DNA of 64,000 nucleotides from Thermosynechococcus sp. CL-1 (lineage in GTDB: Bacteria; Cyanobacteriota; Cyanobacteriia; Thermosynechococcales; Thermosynechococcaceae): contig NZ_CP040671.1 in NCBI RefSeq assembly GCF_008386235.1, positions 1,862,001 through 1,926,000 on the forward strand. The letters are read 5' to 3'. Under the pieces are notes generated by a model. The model ran no database searches and had not been told where the DNA came from. It worked only from the letters and a program-made list of their open reading frames with translations. This document shows, in pieces, positions 1-11,253 of the stretch; the stretch's first letter is position 1; each line of letters starts with the position of its first letter. The translations under genes were made by a program, and so were the position numbers.

Positions 1-1892
1 GCCGTTTTCTTAATGAAGCCCTTGCGGGTGAGCATCACCAGATACTCGTCTTCACTAAACTCTTGGACGGCAATGACGGAGGTAATTTTTTCCTCGCGGG
101 GAATGGGCAGCAGTTGGACAATGGGAGTGCCGCGGGCTTGGCGCGAGCCACTGGGAATTTGGTAGGCGGGCAAGGCATAGACTAAACCGCGATCGCTAAA
201 GAAAAGAATGCGATCGTGATCATTACAGCTAAAGAAGTGCTCAACGGCATCATCCTCTTTAATCTCTGCCCCTTTGCGTCCCCGCCCATCGCGACTTTGG
301 GCTTCAAAGGTATCCACAGGCATGCGCTTGATGTAGCCCTGCTGGGTAACGAGAATGACAGATTTATCGTTGGCAATTAAATCGGTGTCGCTAATCTCGC
401 CATCCGCTTGCACAATCAGCGATCGGCGGGGCGTGGCAAACTTGGCCTTGAGTTCGGTGACTTCTTTTTCAATAATCTCCAGTACCCGCTGCCGATTGGC
501 CAAAATATCGCGATAATCGGCTATTTGCCGCTGAAGGTCTGCGTGCTCCCGCTCAATTTTTTCCGCCTCTAAGGCGGTGAGGCGCCGCAGTTGCATCTGC
601 AAAATGGCATCGGCTTGGGCTTCACTGAGGGCATAGGTTTGCATCAATTGCTGACGAGCAAGGGCCGTGTCACTGGCACTGCGAATGAGTTGAATCACGG
701 CATCGAGATTGGCCAGCGCCACCAGCAACCCTTGGAGCAGGTGATCCCGTTCTTCAGCCTTGCGCAGGGCATAGCGGGTACGGCGGGCGATCGCCTCTTC
801 ACGGAAACTAAGGAACACCTCTAAACTGCGTTTGAGGGTCAGCAATTGCGGCTCGCCATTGACGATCGCCAGCATATTGGCGCCAAAATTCACCTGTAGG
901 GGGGTTTGCTTGTAGAGATTGTTGAGCACCACCCGTGGGTAAGCCTCCCGCTTTAGCTCAATCACCACCCGAATGCCGTCGCGATCGCTTTCGTCCCGCA
1001 GATCGGCAATGCCCTCAATTTTTTTCTCGTTGACCAACTCGGCAATTTTTTCCATCAGCGCTGCCTTGTTGGTTTGGTAGGGCAACTCCGTCACGATAAT
1101 CGCCTCACGGGGTTGGCGACCCGGTGCTTCAAGGGTTTCAATCGTGGCCACTGCCCGCAGCGTCATCGAGCCGCGACCGGTGGTGTAGGCCTCTTCAATG
1201 CCCCCTTGGCCGAGGATATGCCCCCCGGTGGGAAAATCAGGCCCCGGAATGTAGCGCATTAGCTCGCGATCGCTGATCTGGGGGTTATGGATAAGAGCCA
1301 CCAGCCCATCCACCAGTTCTCCCAAATTATGGGGCGGGATATTCGTCGCCATCCCCACGGCAATGCCGGAGGTGCCATTGAGCAGCAACTGGGGAATCCG
1401 CGCCGGTAAAACTAGGGGTTCCTGCTGCGAGCCGTCAAAGTTATCAACAAAGTCAACGGTTTCCTGCTCGATGTCCTGCAAGAGGGCTGCTGTGGCTAGG
1501 GCTTGCAGCCGACATTCGGTGTAGCGCATCGCGGCCGGCGGATCATTGTCAATGGAGCCAAAGTTGCCATGGCCTTCAATGAGGGGGTGACGCATCGAAA
1601 AGTCCTGCGCCATCCGCACGAGGGCATCATAGACCGCTGAATCGCCGTGGGGGTGATATTTCCCTAGCACTTCCCCCACCACACGAGCACATTTGCGGAA
1701 GGGGCGATCGCTGGTCAGCCCCAACTCATGCATGGCATAAAGGATGCGGCGGTGTACGGGTTTGAGACCATCGCGGGCATCGGGAAGGGCACGCCCAACA
1801 ATGACGCTCATGGCATATTCAAGGTATGAGCGCGAAATTTCGTCCCGCAACTCAGTGGGAATGATCCGAGAAGAATCAGCAGCAAAGCTCAT
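1..1892 (-). CDS. gyrA: DNA gyrase subunit A (5' part, cut by left edge)
   Basis: This gene encodes the DNA breakage-reunion subunit of the type IIA topoisomerase that introduces negative supercoils. The frame opens at an ATG complementary to 1890-1892 and runs without a stop to the window edge, giving about 630 of the usual 820-870 residues. The N-terminus reads [20 protein letters not shown], followed by [20 protein letters not shown]. The catalytic tyrosine lies in [10 protein letters not shown] at about residue 124, next to [13 protein letters not shown]. The order of motifs is typical of GyrA. ParC is the main alternative, but most cyanobacteria I know of keep a single GyrA-type protein. 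The gene diverges from glsF, with 379 bp between the two start codons. Confidence 0.93.
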   Translation of the reverse strand, partial: MSFAADSSRIIPTELRDEISRSYLEYAMSVIVGRALPDARDGLKPVHRRILYAMHELGLTSDRPFRKCARVVGEVLGKYHPHGDSAVYDALVRMAQDFSMRHPLIEGHGNFGSIDNDPPAAMRYTECRLQALATAALLQDIEQETVDFVDNFDGSQQEPLVLPARIPQLLLNGTSGIAVGMATNIPPHNLGELVDGLVALIHNPQISDRELMRYIPGPDFPTGGHILGQGGIEEAYTTGRGSMTLRAVATIETLEAPGRQPREAIIVTELPYQTNKAALMEKIAELVNEKKIEGIADLRDESDRDGIRVVIELKREAYPRVVLNNLYKQTPLQVNFGANMLAIVNGEPQLLTLKRSLEVFLSFREEAIARRTRYALRKAEERDHLLQGLLVALANLDAVIQLIRSASDTALARQQLMQTYALSEAQADAILQMQLRRLTALEAEKIEREHADLQRQIADYRDILANRQRVLEIIEKEVTELKAKFATPRRSLIVQADGEISDTDLIANDKSVILVTQQGYIKRMPVDTFEAQSRDGRGRKGAEIKEDDAVEHFFSCNDHDRILFFSDRGLVYALPAYQIPSGSRQARGTPIVQLLPIPREEKITSVIAVQEFSEDEYLVMLTRKGFIKKT

Positions 1893-2080
1893 GGGCGTGT
1901 TTTACCAAGCAATTAATCGGGAAGCCTTGTTGTTCAGTTGGAAAATTTAATGATATCACGCCAGCCTGAACGCCAACCTTAACCCCTCTCTGCTGCGGCG
2001 TTCTAGCCCTCAAGTCAGCCTCAGCGATCGCTGGTTTGCCGGCTCCTATGGCCAAACCTTAACAATCTCTTGCTTTGGCG

Positions 2081-2109
2081 TTTCTGGATCCAAGAGAAAC
2101 CCCTATAAT
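2081..2109 (+). promoter_or_regulatory. Putative sigma-70 promoter of glsF, with long leader
   Basis: A perfect TATAAT lies at 2104-2109. The hexamer 17 bp upstream (TTTCTG, 2081-2086) is a poor -35 element. Initiation would be near 2116, giving a leader of about 155 nt before the chosen glsF ATG at 2272. I found no GTA-N8-TAC NtcA site here. The rest of the 379-bp gap between the gyrA and glsF starts holds a HIP1 palindrome near 2025 and nothing else I recognise. Confidence 0.5.
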
Positions 2110-2271
2110 AGCGAGAGACCCTATACGTTGCCCCATCACCAGCACTCCCTAATCTCTATACTGTCGCCTTGGCTCCCCCGTTCGAGTCGTGGCGTTTTTC
2201 AGTCCCTAGAGCCGGTTGCTGTTGCCAAGACAACGTTTTCATCCCTCAGTCGATTGAACGCTTTCAGACCC

Positions 2272-5200
2272 ATGCAACAATCCACCTTTTCTTCTCCCGT
2301 GCATCAAGTTGGTTACCATGGACAGCCTTGGCTTGTGGCCGAGCGAGATGCCTGTGGTGTGGGTTTTGTTGCCCATCGCAAGGGGGTAGCTAGTCATCGC
2401 ATCTTGACCCAAGCCCTTGAGGGATTGACCTGCCTTGAACACCGCGGGGGCTGTAGTGCTGATCGCGACTCTGGGGATGGGGCTGGCATCATGACGGCGA
2501 TTCCGTGGGAGTTGTTGCCGGAGTTTGGCATTCCCCGCCAGCGGATTGGGGTGGCGATGATCTTTTTGCCTCAGGGGGCGGCAACGGCAGCGGCCAAATC
2601 CATTGTGGAAAAAGTTCTCAGTGAAAATGAACTGCGCCTATTGGGCTGGCGACCGGTGCCCGTAAACCCCAGTGTGTTGGGGGTGCAGGCCAAACAAAAT
2701 CAGCCCCAGATTGAGCAGCTTTTTGTGGCTTCGAGCAAAGCCAGTGGCGATGAACTGGAGCGGCAGCTCTATTTGACCCGCAAGCGCATTGAGCGGGCGA
2801 TCGCCCAAACGAAAGCGGACTGGCGACAGGATTTTTATATTTGTTCCTTCTCGACCCGCACGATTGTCTATAAGGGCATGGTGCGCTCGGCAGTACTGGC
2901 CCAGTTTTATGAGGATTTGCGCAACCCCAACTACCTCACCCCCTTTGCCCTCTATCACCGCCGCTTTAGCACCAACACCATGCCTAAGTGGCCCTTGGCG
3001 CAACCGATGCGGATGCTGGGACACAACGGTGAAATCAATACCCTCTTGGGCAATATCAACTGGATGCGGGCACGAGCCGCCCAACTGAGCCATCCCTATT
3101 GGGGCGAAGCCTTTGCGGATCTCATGCCCATTGTCAATGCCGAAAATAGCGACTCCGCCAACCTCGACAATGTGCTGGAATTGCTGGTGCAATCGGGACG
3201 GCAGCCCCTGCAGGCAATGATGATGCTGATTCCCGAGGCCTATCAAAACCAGCCCGATTTGGCGGATCACCCCGAGGTGGTGGACTTTTACGAATACTAC
3301 AGTGGCCTTCAAGAGGCTTGGGATGGTCCTGCATTGGTCGCCTTTGCCGATGGCAAAATTGTTGGCGCCACTCTCGATCGCAATGGCCTACGCCCCGCCC
3401 GCTACACCCTCACCAATGATGATCTTGTGATTGTCTCTTCTGAGGCGGGTAGCATTCAAATTGATGAAGCAACGGTGATTGAAAAGGGCCGCCTTGGCCC
3501 CGGGCAGATGATTGCCGTTGACTTGGAACACCAAGAACTCCTCACCAACTGGGAAATCAAGCAGCGGGTGGCGCAGCAGCAACCCTACGGCGAATGGCTG
3601 AAAACCTATCGCCAAGAACTTGCCCCTCAACCCTATGGCGAAACCCCCACCCTCGAAAGCCAAACCTGCCTACAACAGCAAATGGCCTTTGGCTTTAGTG
3701 CCGAAGATGTGGAAATGATCATTGAGGCCATGGCCAAGGATGGCAAGGAACCCACCTTCTGCATGGGGGATGACATTCCCTTGGCGGTGCTGTCGCAACA
3801 ACCCCACCTACTCTACGACTACTTCAAGCAGCGCTTTGCCCAAGTCACCAATCCCGCCATTGATCCCCTGCGGGAAAAACTGGTCATGTCGCTGGTGACT
3901 CGCTTGGGTAAGCGGGGGAATCTGCTCATTGAAAGCCCAGCAGATGCCCGCCTACTGCAACTCAGTTCCCCCCTCATCAACGAAGCGGAACTAGAGGAGA
4001 TTCTCAGAGCACCCTTTGGTACGACTCGCCTTTCAACGCAGTTTGCGATCGCCCAAGGGCCTGCGGGGCTTGAGGCCGCTGTGAATCGGCTCTGTGAACA
4101 GGCTGCTGCCGCCGTCAAAGGAGGCGCCGAAATTCTTGTGCTCAGCGATCGCCACAACCTTGCTGGCGAACCCCATCTTTTGGATGCCGACACGTCCTAT
4201 ATCCCACCCCTATTGGCGGTGGGGGCAGTGCACCACCATTTGATTGCCCAAGGCATTCGCCGTCGCGTCTCCCTTGTCGTGGAAACAGCCCAATGCTGGA
4301 GTACCCATCACTTTGCCTGCCTGATTGGCTATGGCGCGGGGGCAGTGTGTCCCTACCTGACTTGGGAAACGATTCGCCAGTGGTGGCATAGCGATCGCAC
4401 CCAAAGCCTGATGGCCAAGGGCAAGCTGCCCCAACTGACGCTGCAACAGGTGCAGGCCAACTACCGCAAAGCCGTAGAAGAGGGGCTCCTGAAAATCCTC
4501 TCCAAAATGGGGATTTCTCTGATTGCTAGCTATCGCGGTGCCCAAATTTTTGAGGCCATTGGCATTGGCGATGACCTGCTCAACAAGGCCTTTATTGGTA
4601 CTACTTCCCGCGTGGGCGGCCTGACGCTACGGGATCTGGCTCAAGAAACCATTGCTTTTCACCAGAAGGCCTTCCCCGAACTCACAACCAAAAAACTGGA
4701 AAACTTTGGCTTTATCCAGTTCCGTCCGGGGGGTGAGTACCACATGAATAACCCGGAGATGGCCAAGGCTCTCCACAGGGCGGTGAGCCGCAACAGTTAT
4801 GACCACTACGAGGTCTATCGTCGCCAATTGCGGCAGCGGGTCCCCACAGCCCTGCGGGATCTGCTGGACTTCCAGAGCGATCGTCCCAGTATTCCCCTCG
4901 AAGAGGTTGAACCCGCCAGTGAAATTGTCAAGCGCTTCTGCACTGGTGGCATGTCCTTGGGTGCCCTCTCGCGGGAAGCCCATGAGGTGCTGGCGATCGC
5001 CATGAACCGCCTTGGTGCCAAATCCAACTCTGGCGAGGGGGGCGAAGATCCGATTCGCTTCCAAGTACTGACGGATGTGGATGCTGAGGGGCACTCTCCC
5101 CAATTTCCCCATTTGCGGGGCTTGCGCAACGGCGACACCGCCAGCTCAGCGATTAAACAGGTGGCCTCTGGGCGCTTTGGTGTTACTCCTGAGTACTTAA

Positions 5201-6897
5201 TCAATGCCCAGCAAATTGAAATCAAGATTGCCCAGGGCGCGAAACCGGGGGAAGGCGGTCAACTGCCGGGCACGAAAGTCAGCCCCTACATTGCTATGCT
5301 GCGGCGATCGAAGCCGGGCGTGTCCTTAATTTCGCCGCCGCCCCACCACGACATTTACTCCATTGAGGATTTGGCGCAACTGATTTTTGATCTGCACCAG
5401 ATCAATCCCCAGGCTCAGGTTTGTGTAAAGCTGGTGGCGGAAATCGGCATTGGCACGATTGCCGCGGGGGTCGCAAAGGCCAACGCTGACGTCATTCAAA
5501 TTTCCGGTCACGATGGTGGCACCGGTGCTTCGCCCCTGAGTTCGATTAAGCACGCTGGCAGTCCGTGGGAATTGGGGCTGACGGAGGTGCACCGCGTTCT
5601 TTTGGAAAATCAACTGCGCGATCGCGTGATTCTGCGGGTGGATGGTGGCCTCAAGTGTGGCTGGGATGTGGTCATGGGAGCCCTGATGGGTGCCGAGGAA
5701 TTTGGCTTTGGCTCGGTGGCAATGATTGCCGAGGGTTGCATCATGGCGCGGATTTGCCACACCAATAACTGTCCCGTGGGCGTGGCCACCCAAAAAGAGG
5801 AACTGCGTAAGCGTTTCCCCGGCATCCCTGAGCATGTGGTGAACTTCTTCCTCTTTATTGCCGAAGAGGTGCGCTCTATTCTCGCCAAGCTGGGCTACCG
5901 CACCCTCAATGAGATCATTGGTCGCGCTGATCTGCTGGTGCCTCGTCAAGATGTCACCCTGACGAAAACTGCCCCCCTGAATCTGGCTTGCCTGACGAAG
6001 CTGCCGGATACGCGCAGCGATCGCCAGTGGTTGCAGCACGAAACAGTGCACAGTAACGGTGCCGTTCTCGATGATGAAATTTTGGCACGCCCAGAGGTGC
6101 AAGCCGCCATTGAGAAGCAGCAAACCGTTGAATTAGAGCTGCCCATTGTCAACACCGATCGCACTGTCGGGGCACGCATTGCCGGTGCCATTGCCAAAAA
6201 GTATGGCAACACAGGTTTTGAAGGTCAGATTACCCTCCACTTCCGCGGCAGTGCGGGTCAGAGCTTTGGCGCCTTCAACCTGCCGGGGATGATCCTCAAT
6301 CTGACAGGCGAAGCCAATGACTATGTCGGCAAAGGCATGCACGGCGGTGAAATCATTATCAAGCCCCCGGCCAATGCCCCCTACGCGGCTGCGGACAACG
6401 TGATTATTGGCAATACCTGTCTCTATGGCGCCACGGGTGGATTCCTCTTTGCCAATGGCCGTGCCGGTGAGCGATTTGCTGTTCGCAACTCCAAAGCCTC
6501 TGCCGTTGTCGAGGGCACAGGGGATCACTGCTGCGAATACATGACCGGTGGGGTGGTCGTGGTCTTGGGAACTACGGGTCGCAATGTGGGTGCCGGTATG
6601 ACCGGTGGCTTGGCCTACATCTTGGATGAAGCCAGTAACTTCCCCGCCAAGGTCAACCCCGAAATTGTCAAACTCCAGCGGGTCACCTCTGCCATTGGTG
6701 CCGCCCAACTCAAACAACTGATTACTGCCCACCACGAGCGCACGGGGAGTGCCAAGGCCGCAATGATTCTGGAGCAGTGGGAGCACTATTTACCCCTCTT
6801 CTGGCAGGTGGTGCCGCCTTCGGAAGCCAATACCCCGGAAGTGGTGGGTGAAGTGGCCACTGACAGCGACAGCAAAGTGCTCAGTCCCCTTTCCTAG
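2272..6897 (+). CDS. glsF: Ferredoxin-dependent glutamate synthase (Fd-GOGAT)
   Basis: Converts glutamine plus 2-oxoglutarate to two glutamates using reduced ferredoxin. It is the second step of ammonium assimilation and so the sink for nitrite-reductase product. I start at ATG 2272 ([20 protein letters not shown]) rather than the in-frame TTG at 2128. This places the nucleophile Cys28 of [11 protein letters not shown] just behind a short propeptide, as in the family. Length is 1541 aa, close to usual. Order: class II glutaminase (about 28-430), central domain, FMN-binding synthase domain with [15 protein letters not shown], the 3Fe-4S motif C-x5-C-x4-C in [19 protein letters not shown], then the C-terminal beta-helix domain (GXGXG repeats). 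No small NAD(P)H subunit gene is adjacent, which fits the ferredoxin type. The symbol gltS is also used for this gene. Confidence 0.95.
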   Translation: MQQSTFSSPVHQVGYHGQPWLVAERDACGVGFVAHRKGVASHRILTQALEGLTCLEHRGGCSADRDSGDGAGIMTAIPWELLPEFGIPRQRIGVAMIFLPQGAATAAAKSIVEKVLSENELRLLGWRPVPVNPSVLGVQAKQNQPQIEQLFVASSKASGDELERQLYLTRKRIERAIAQTKADWRQDFYICSFSTRTIVYKGMVRSAVLAQFYEDLRNPNYLTPFALYHRRFSTNTMPKWPLAQPMRMLGHNGEINTLLGNINWMRARAAQLSHPYWGEAFADLMPIVNAENSDSANLDNVLELLVQSGRQPLQAMMMLIPEAYQNQPDLADHPEVVDFYEYYSGLQEAWDGPALVAFADGKIVGATLDRNGLRPARYTLTNDDLVIVSSEAGSIQIDEATVIEKGRLGPGQMIAVDLEHQELLTNWEIKQRVAQQQPYGEWLKTYRQELAPQPYGETPTLESQTCLQQQMAFGFSAEDVEMIIEAMAKDGKEPTFCMGDDIPLAVLSQQPHLLYDYFKQRFAQVTNPAIDPLREKLVMSLVTRLGKRGNLLIESPADARLLQLSSPLINEAELEEILRAPFGTTRLSTQFAIAQGPAGLEAAVNRLCEQAAAAVKGGAEILVLSDRHNLAGEPHLLDADTSYIPPLLAVGAVHHHLIAQGIRRRVSLVVETAQCWSTHHFACLIGYGAGAVCPYLTWETIRQWWHSDRTQSLMAKGKLPQLTLQQVQANYRKAVEEGLLKILSKMGISLIASYRGAQIFEAIGIGDDLLNKAFIGTTSRVGGLTLRDLAQETIAFHQKAFPELTTKKLENFGFIQFRPGGEYHMNNPEMAKALHRAVSRNSYDHYEVYRRQLRQRVPTALRDLLDFQSDRPSIPLEEVEPASEIVKRFCTGGMSLGALSREAHEVLAIAMNRLGAKSNSGEGGEDPIRFQVLTDVDAEGHSPQFPHLRGLRNGDTASSAIKQVASGRFGVTPEYLINAQQIEIKIAQGAKPGEGGQLPGTKVSPYIAMLRRSKPGVSLISPPPHHDIYSIEDLAQLIFDLHQINPQAQVCVKLVAEIGIGTIAAGVAKANADVIQISGHDGGTGASPLSSIKHAGSPWELGLTEVHRVLLENQLRDRVILRVDGGLKCGWDVVMGALMGAEEFGFGSVAMIAEGCIMARICHTNNCPVGVATQKEELRKRFPGIPEHVVNFFLFIAEEVRSILAKLGYRTLNEIIGRADLLVPRQDVTLTKTAPLNLACLTKLPDTRSDRQWLQHETVHSNGAVLDDEILARPEVQAAIEKQQTVELELPIVNTDRTVGARIAGAIAKKYGNTGFEGQITLHFRGSAGQSFGAFNLPGMILNLTGEANDYVGKGMHGGEIIIKPPANAPYAAADNVIIGNTCLYGATGGFLFANGRAGERFAVRNSKASAVVEGTGDHCCEYMTGGVVVVLGTTGRNVGAGMTGGLAYILDEASNFPAKVNPEIVKLQRVTSAIGAAQLKQLITAHHERTGSAKAAMILEQWEHYLPLFWQVVPPSEANTPEVVGEVATDSDSKVLSPLS

Positions 6898-6908
6898 AGG
6901 ATTGGTCT

Positions 6909-6925
6909 TTTTAGGCAGCCTAAAA
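6909..6925. repeat. Perfect 8-bp inverted repeat between glsF and the kinase gene
   Basis: The sequence TTTTAGGC-A-GCCTAAAA is a perfect palindrome around one central base, 12 bp after the glsF stop and 31 bp before the kinase ATG. As RNA it could form only a short stem (TTTTAGG/CCTAAAA with a 3-base loop). It could be a weak terminator or a dimer operator. The sequence alone does not separate these. Confidence 0.4.
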
Positions 6926-6956
6926 TTGAGGGGAAGGCCTACGGAGGGCGATCGCC

Positions 6957-9900
6957 ATGCTCAGCAAGCTATCCTTTCGCCATAAGCTCTTGCTGGGGAC
7001 GCTCCTGCCGATTGTTGTCATCTACACCGGCCTTTTCCTCTACATTCGGGCGCGCCTGATTGGCCGCAGTACTGCCGATTATGAAAAGTGGCAGGGAACG
7101 CTGGTGTCCCTCTACGCCGATCAATTTAACGACTCACTGGCGCAGGTGGCGCAACTGGCAACCACCACTGCCTATGCCCTAGAAACCTTCCCCAAGGTCG
7201 ATGAACAGCAGCTGTATGCATTTTTGCGCCGCAATGTCACTGTCAATCCCTTGGTCTATGGATCGGCGATTGCCTTTACTCCCTATAGCTTTTCTCCCCG
7301 CAAGCGCCTCTTTTGCCCCTATATTTATCGGCAGGAGGGCACATGGCGGCAAAAGGATACGGGAACAATTTACGACTACACCCAACCCCAATGGAACTGG
7401 TACACAGAGCCAATTCAAAGCGGTCAGCCCCGCTGGAGTGATCCCTATTTTGATCGGGGTGCGGGGGATAGTTGGATGGTAACCTATTCGGTGCCCTTCC
7501 GCCGCCAAGGTCAAATTCGGGGAGTCGCCACGGTGGATGTGGCTCTAGAAAGCCTGCAGCAGACCATGAACATTCAAGCCCTCCAAGAAGGCCAGTTCTT
7601 TGTCTTGGATCGCAAGGGACGGATTATCTTTCATAACGATGTCCAGTTCATTGGTCAATCTATTTTTTACATTGCCAAGGAAAACAACCACGGCGATCTT
7701 GCCGCCCTAGGCAGAGCAATGGTGGCGGGTCAAAGGGGACAGCAATGGGTCACTGATTGGCTTTCCCAAGAGCGCCAATGGGTCTTTTATGCGCCGATTC
7801 CCGAGGCACGCTGGAGTCTGGCCATTCGTATCAATGAAGACACACTGCTTGACTTTATTCATGAAGAAACGTGGGCGGGTCTGTGGATTTTGGGGATGTC
7901 CTTTGGCTTGATTAGTTTGCTGACTTGGGGAGTGACAGGCTACATCGTCCGCCCCCTGAAGCGGCTGAATGCTGCAGCCCACAAAATTGCAGTGGGTGAT
8001 CTAGACATTGCCGCTGAGGTGGACACCGCAACTCAGGATGAGTTGGGCAACCTCGGTCGCACCTTTGTGGATATGGCAGGGCAGTTACAGGAAAGTTTTA
8101 GTGAACTCCACCGCTTTAATCAACGCCTCGAAGAAGAAGTGACTCACCGGACGGCTGCCCTTGAGGCGGCCAATCAACAACTGACCGAAAAAGAACGGGT
8201 ACTTCATGACCACAATGTTGCTTTGGTGCAGCTGAGCCAATCTCCCCATGTGCAACAGGGACACTTTCGTATGGCGTTGCAGGAGATTATCCAAGTAACC
8301 GCGACAACACTGCGCGTCCAGCGGGCTTCAGCGTGGGAACTCCAGGGCGATCGCCTAAAATGTGTTGTCCAGTACGACCCTGCTGCCAACAACCCTACTC
8401 AATCCACCTACCTCACCCAGCCCCCCTATCCAGAGTACTTGAAGCTGCTGCGCACCGGTGAACCCCTTGTGGTCAATGATTTACTCACGGATCCGCGCAC
8501 CCATGAACTGCGGGAGTATGCCAAGATGCAAAGGGTGTATTCTCGGATTGATGCGCCGATCATCTTCAATGGTCAATTATTGGGGGTGATCTGTGTTGAG
8601 AGTATTGGCGAGCATCGGGTTTGGCTGGTGGAGGAACGCAGTTTTGTCTCCAATGTGGCGGATATTGTCACAATCGCCCTTGCAGCCCATCAACGTCATC
8701 AAGCGGAGCGGGAGTTACTCAAGGCCAAAGAGGCAGCAGAGGCAGCCAACAAAGCCAAAAGTATTTTCCTTGCCAATATGAGCCATGAACTGCGCACCCC
8801 CCTCAATGCCATTTTGGGCTTTAGTCAAATTTTGCTCAGCGATCGCACCCTTGCACCGCAGCATCGGCAAACCCTTGAAAAGATCAACCGCAGTGGTGAA
8901 CACCTTTTGGGTTTGATTAACGATGTCCTTGACATGGCCAAAATTGAAGCTGGACGTATCACGCTTCAGGAAACCACCTTTGATCTGCGGCGGATGCTGC
9001 AAACCCTCGAAGAAATGCTCAAGGTGCGAGCCGAGGCCAAGGGGTTGCGTCTGGTCTTTGATTTGCCCGCCAATCTGCCGGTGGCGGTAACCACCGATGA
9101 AATGAAGCTGCGCCAAGTGCTGGTCAACCTCTTGGGCAATGGCATTAAATTCACCAAAGAGGGGGGCGTCTCCCTCAAGGTCAGCTATAAAGCCCAAGAA
9201 CCCCCGCGACTCGCCTTTGAAGTCAGTGATACGGGTATTGGCATGACCCCGGCAGAGTTGAAAATGCTCTTTCAGCCCTTTGTCCAAACCGATAGCAGTA
9301 AAAAAGTCAGTGAAGGCACCGGTCTGGGGTTGGCCATTAGTCGCCAGTTTGTGCAATTGATGGGGGGTGATATTCAGGTGCGCAGCACCAAGGGGCAGGG
9401 AAGTCACTTTTACTTCGAGATCAACATTGGCCTTGGCGATCCCCAAGCGCTAGAGGAGGAAAGGGCACAAACCGTTGTTGGCCTGCGATCGCCCACCTCA
9501 GCAGTGCGCATTCTGGTGGTGGATGATCTGCCCGAAAATCGGCAATTATTGACCCAGCTCCTAGAACCTGTCGGCTTTCGCTGTCGAGAAGCCGGCAATG
9601 GTCAAGAGGCGGTGGAGATCTGGCGAGAATGGCAGCCCCATGCCATTCTCATGGATATTCGCATGCCCGTGATGGATGGTAAAACGGCAACGCGACAGAT
9701 CAAGAAAGAAGTGGGCGATCGCCTGCGGCGCGGCGAAGCCGTCTGCGCCCCGAAAATTCTTGCGGTGACCGCCAGTAGCTTTGAGCAGGACAAACAGGAA
9801 CTGCTGACTCTCGGTTGTGATGACTACATTGCCAAGCCCTTCCGTCCGCAAACGATTTTTGAACGACTCGCCGCCCAGTTAAATCTAGAGTATGCCTACG

Positions 9901-10139
9901 AGGATGCTCTGCCCCCCGCAAGTGCTCCCCGTCCTCAGGTGCTGGATCCAGCCGCCCTAATGGTGATGCCCCGCCCTTGGATTGCTGAACTCCAAGAAGC
10001 GGCCAAAAAGCTCAATGCCAAGCGCATTCGCGAACTGATTGCTGAAATCCCACCCGAAGAAGCCGCCTTGATTGCAGGCCTTCAACAACTGGTGAAAACA
10101 TTCCGCTTTGATAAAATTGTCGAGTTGACGCTGGTTTGA
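6957..10139 (+). CDS. Hybrid sensor histidine kinase (dCache-HAMP-GAF-HisKA-HATPase-REC)
   Basis: A membrane sensor kinase of 1060 aa. Transmembrane segment 1 is near residues 9-28, followed by a periplasmic region of about 280 residues with double-Cache character ([20 protein letters not shown], then [14 protein letters not shown]). TM2 is near 308-330, then HAMP ([20 protein letters not shown]), a coiled coil, and a GAF domain at about 410-580. The kinase core has the phosphoacceptor His610 in [17 protein letters not shown] and the N, G1 and G2 boxes ([15 protein letters not shown]). A receiver starts near 851 (ILVVDD) with acceptor Asp900 in [11 protein letters not shown]. The 80-residue tail does not show a clear Hpt histidine. 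ATG 6957 follows GGAGGG. The gene overlaps ureE by one base. Ligand and output are unknown. Confidence 0.9.
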   Translation: MLSKLSFRHKLLLGTLLPIVVIYTGLFLYIRARLIGRSTADYEKWQGTLVSLYADQFNDSLAQVAQLATTTAYALETFPKVDEQQLYAFLRRNVTVNPLVYGSAIAFTPYSFSPRKRLFCPYIYRQEGTWRQKDTGTIYDYTQPQWNWYTEPIQSGQPRWSDPYFDRGAGDSWMVTYSVPFRRQGQIRGVATVDVALESLQQTMNIQALQEGQFFVLDRKGRIIFHNDVQFIGQSIFYIAKENNHGDLAALGRAMVAGQRGQQWVTDWLSQERQWVFYAPIPEARWSLAIRINEDTLLDFIHEETWAGLWILGMSFGLISLLTWGVTGYIVRPLKRLNAAAHKIAVGDLDIAAEVDTATQDELGNLGRTFVDMAGQLQESFSELHRFNQRLEEEVTHRTAALEAANQQLTEKERVLHDHNVALVQLSQSPHVQQGHFRMALQEIIQVTATTLRVQRASAWELQGDRLKCVVQYDPAANNPTQSTYLTQPPYPEYLKLLRTGEPLVVNDLLTDPRTHELREYAKMQRVYSRIDAPIIFNGQLLGVICVESIGEHRVWLVEERSFVSNVADIVTIALAAHQRHQAERELLKAKEAAEAANKAKSIFLANMSHELRTPLNAILGFSQILLSDRTLAPQHRQTLEKINRSGEHLLGLINDVLDMAKIEAGRITLQETTFDLRRMLQTLEEMLKVRAEAKGLRLVFDLPANLPVAVTTDEMKLRQVLVNLLGNGIKFTKEGGVSLKVSYKAQEPPRLAFEVSDTGIGMTPAELKMLFQPFVQTDSSKKVSEGTGLGLAISRQFVQLMGGDIQVRSTKGQGSHFYFEINIGLGDPQALEEERAQTVVGLRSPTSAVRILVVDDLPENRQLLTQLLEPVGFRCREAGNGQEAVEIWREWQPHAILMDIRMPVMDGKTATRQIKKEVGDRLRRGEAVCAPKILAVTASSFEQDKQELLTLGCDDYIAKPFRPQTIFERLAAQLNLEYAYEDALPPASAPRPQVLDPAALMVMPRPWIAELQEAAKKLNAKRIRELIAEIPPEEAALIAGLQQLVKTFRFDKIVELTLV

Positions 10140-10573
10140 TGTTCACGCTGACGCAACTTTGCCCTACAACATTGGAAAATGCCCGTCAGTTGCACCTCTT
10201 ATTGACCGCAGAGGAACGCTGTCGCAGTCGTCTCCATTGCCACAGTGATGAGGGGGAATCTCTCTATCTGAAGTTGCCGCGCGGGATTACGTTACAGCCG
10301 GGCGATCGCCTTCAGGACGAGGACGGCACAGTAGTCGTCACGGTTCACGCCAAACCCGAACCCACGCTAAAGGTGATGGCTACCACTCCCCTTGACCTTC
10401 TACAGGCCGCCTACCACCTTGGGAATCGCCACGTCCCCTTGGAAATTCACACCGATTATCTCCGCTTGAGGGCAGATTCCGTGTTGCAAACCATGCTGGA
10501 ACAGCGGGGCTTAATAGTAACGTTTGAAGTCGCGCCCTTTTGTCCCGAACGCGGTGCGTACCATGCTCACTGA
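10139..10573 (+). CDS. ureE: Urease accessory protein UreE (nickel metallochaperone)
   Basis: UreE carries nickel to apo-urease with UreD, UreF and UreG. The ATG at 10139 shares one base with the kinase stop (TGATG), so translation is likely coupled. I prefer it to the in-frame TTG one codon upstream. The protein has 144 aa. The UreE signature AYHLGNRHVPLEI with its metal-binding histidine is present, and the C-terminus PERGAYHAH supplies further histidines, but not the long His-rich tail of some homologues. ureF follows with an 11-bp overlap. Structural urease genes, ureD and ureG are absent from the window. Confidence 0.9.
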   Translation: MFTLTQLCPTTLENARQLHLLLTAEERCRSRLHCHSDEGESLYLKLPRGITLQPGDRLQDEDGTVVVTVHAKPEPTLKVMATTPLDLLQAAYHLGNRHVPLEIHTDYLRLRADSVLQTMLEQRGLIVTFEVAPFCPERGAYHAH

Positions 10574-11240
10574 GTCAGCGCTGTTAACCTTGTTGCAGCG
10601 GGTGAGTCCCGCTTTGCCCATTGGCGGCTTTAACTACTCCGAGGGCTTGGAGACTCTGATTGCCCAAGACAAGATCACCTCAGCAGCCGCCGTACAGGAC
10701 TGGCTCACCTTTGAACTGACTTTTGGCAGTGCTCACTTGGCAACAGCAGTGATGGGGCGGGTCTATGGGGCGATCGCCAAGGGTGATTTTGACGCCGTTC
10801 ACCAGTGGAATGCGTGGCTCTCGGCTGCCCGCGAAAGCGCCGAACTGCGTGCCCAAAATTGGCAAATGGGAACAGCATTGATCAACCTCGTCGCTGCCCT
10901 CGATCGCCTACCGCCAGAACTTCAGACTGGTCAGCCCTACCCTTGGAATGTCAGTGTTGCCTTTTGCATTGCCGCTGCCCTTGCCGACATTCCCCTAGAA
11001 ACCGCACTTCTAGCCTATTTCCATAGTTGGGTCACTACTCTGATCAATGCAGCGGTGAAACTGATTCCCCTTGGTCAGACGGCGGGTCAAGTGCTTCTGC
11101 GCCAACTTCAACCCCAGATTCAGCAAACCGTGCAGCAGAGCTTAAATGTGACTGACAATGATTTAGAAAGCTGTACCTTGGGCTTAGCCCTCGCCAGTAT
11201 GCAGCACAAAACGCTCTACTGCCGTCTATTTCGCAGTTAA
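10563..11240 (+). CDS. ureF: Urease accessory protein UreF
   Basis: UreF is part of the UreD-UreF-UreG complex that activates urease and is thought to gate the UreG GTPase. I start at ATG 10563 (MLTESALLTLLQRVSPALPI), giving 225 aa and an 11-bp overlap with ureE. An ATG 39 bp upstream is in frame but lies deeper inside ureE. The family signature SPALPIGGFNYSEGLE is near the N-terminus, and the helical remainder matches UreF length. Only 13 bp separate its stop from moeA, so it probably belongs to the same transcript as the molybdopterin genes. Confidence 0.9.
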   Translation: MLTESALLTLLQRVSPALPIGGFNYSEGLETLIAQDKITSAAAVQDWLTFELTFGSAHLATAVMGRVYGAIAKGDFDAVHQWNAWLSAARESAELRAQNWQMGTALINLVAALDRLPPELQTGQPYPWNVSVAFCIAAALADIPLETALLAYFHSWVTTLINAAVKLIPLGQTAGQVLLRQLQPQIQQTVQQSLNVTDNDLESCTLGLALASMQHKTLYCRLFRS

Positions 11241-11253
11241 TCCTGTCTAGAAA

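Noticed and set aside
1893-2127. NtcA site upstream of glsF
   Set aside because: No GTA-N8-TAC or one-mismatch form with a matching -10 was found.
2128-2271. N-terminal extension of glsF from TTG 2128
   Set aside because: It would place 75 residues before the catalytic cysteine, compared with the short propeptide of the family, and lies in the predicted leader.
2638-6786. Several 90-265-codon frames antisense to glsF
   Set aside because: The glsF frame is fully conserved. The antisense translations resemble no protein family.
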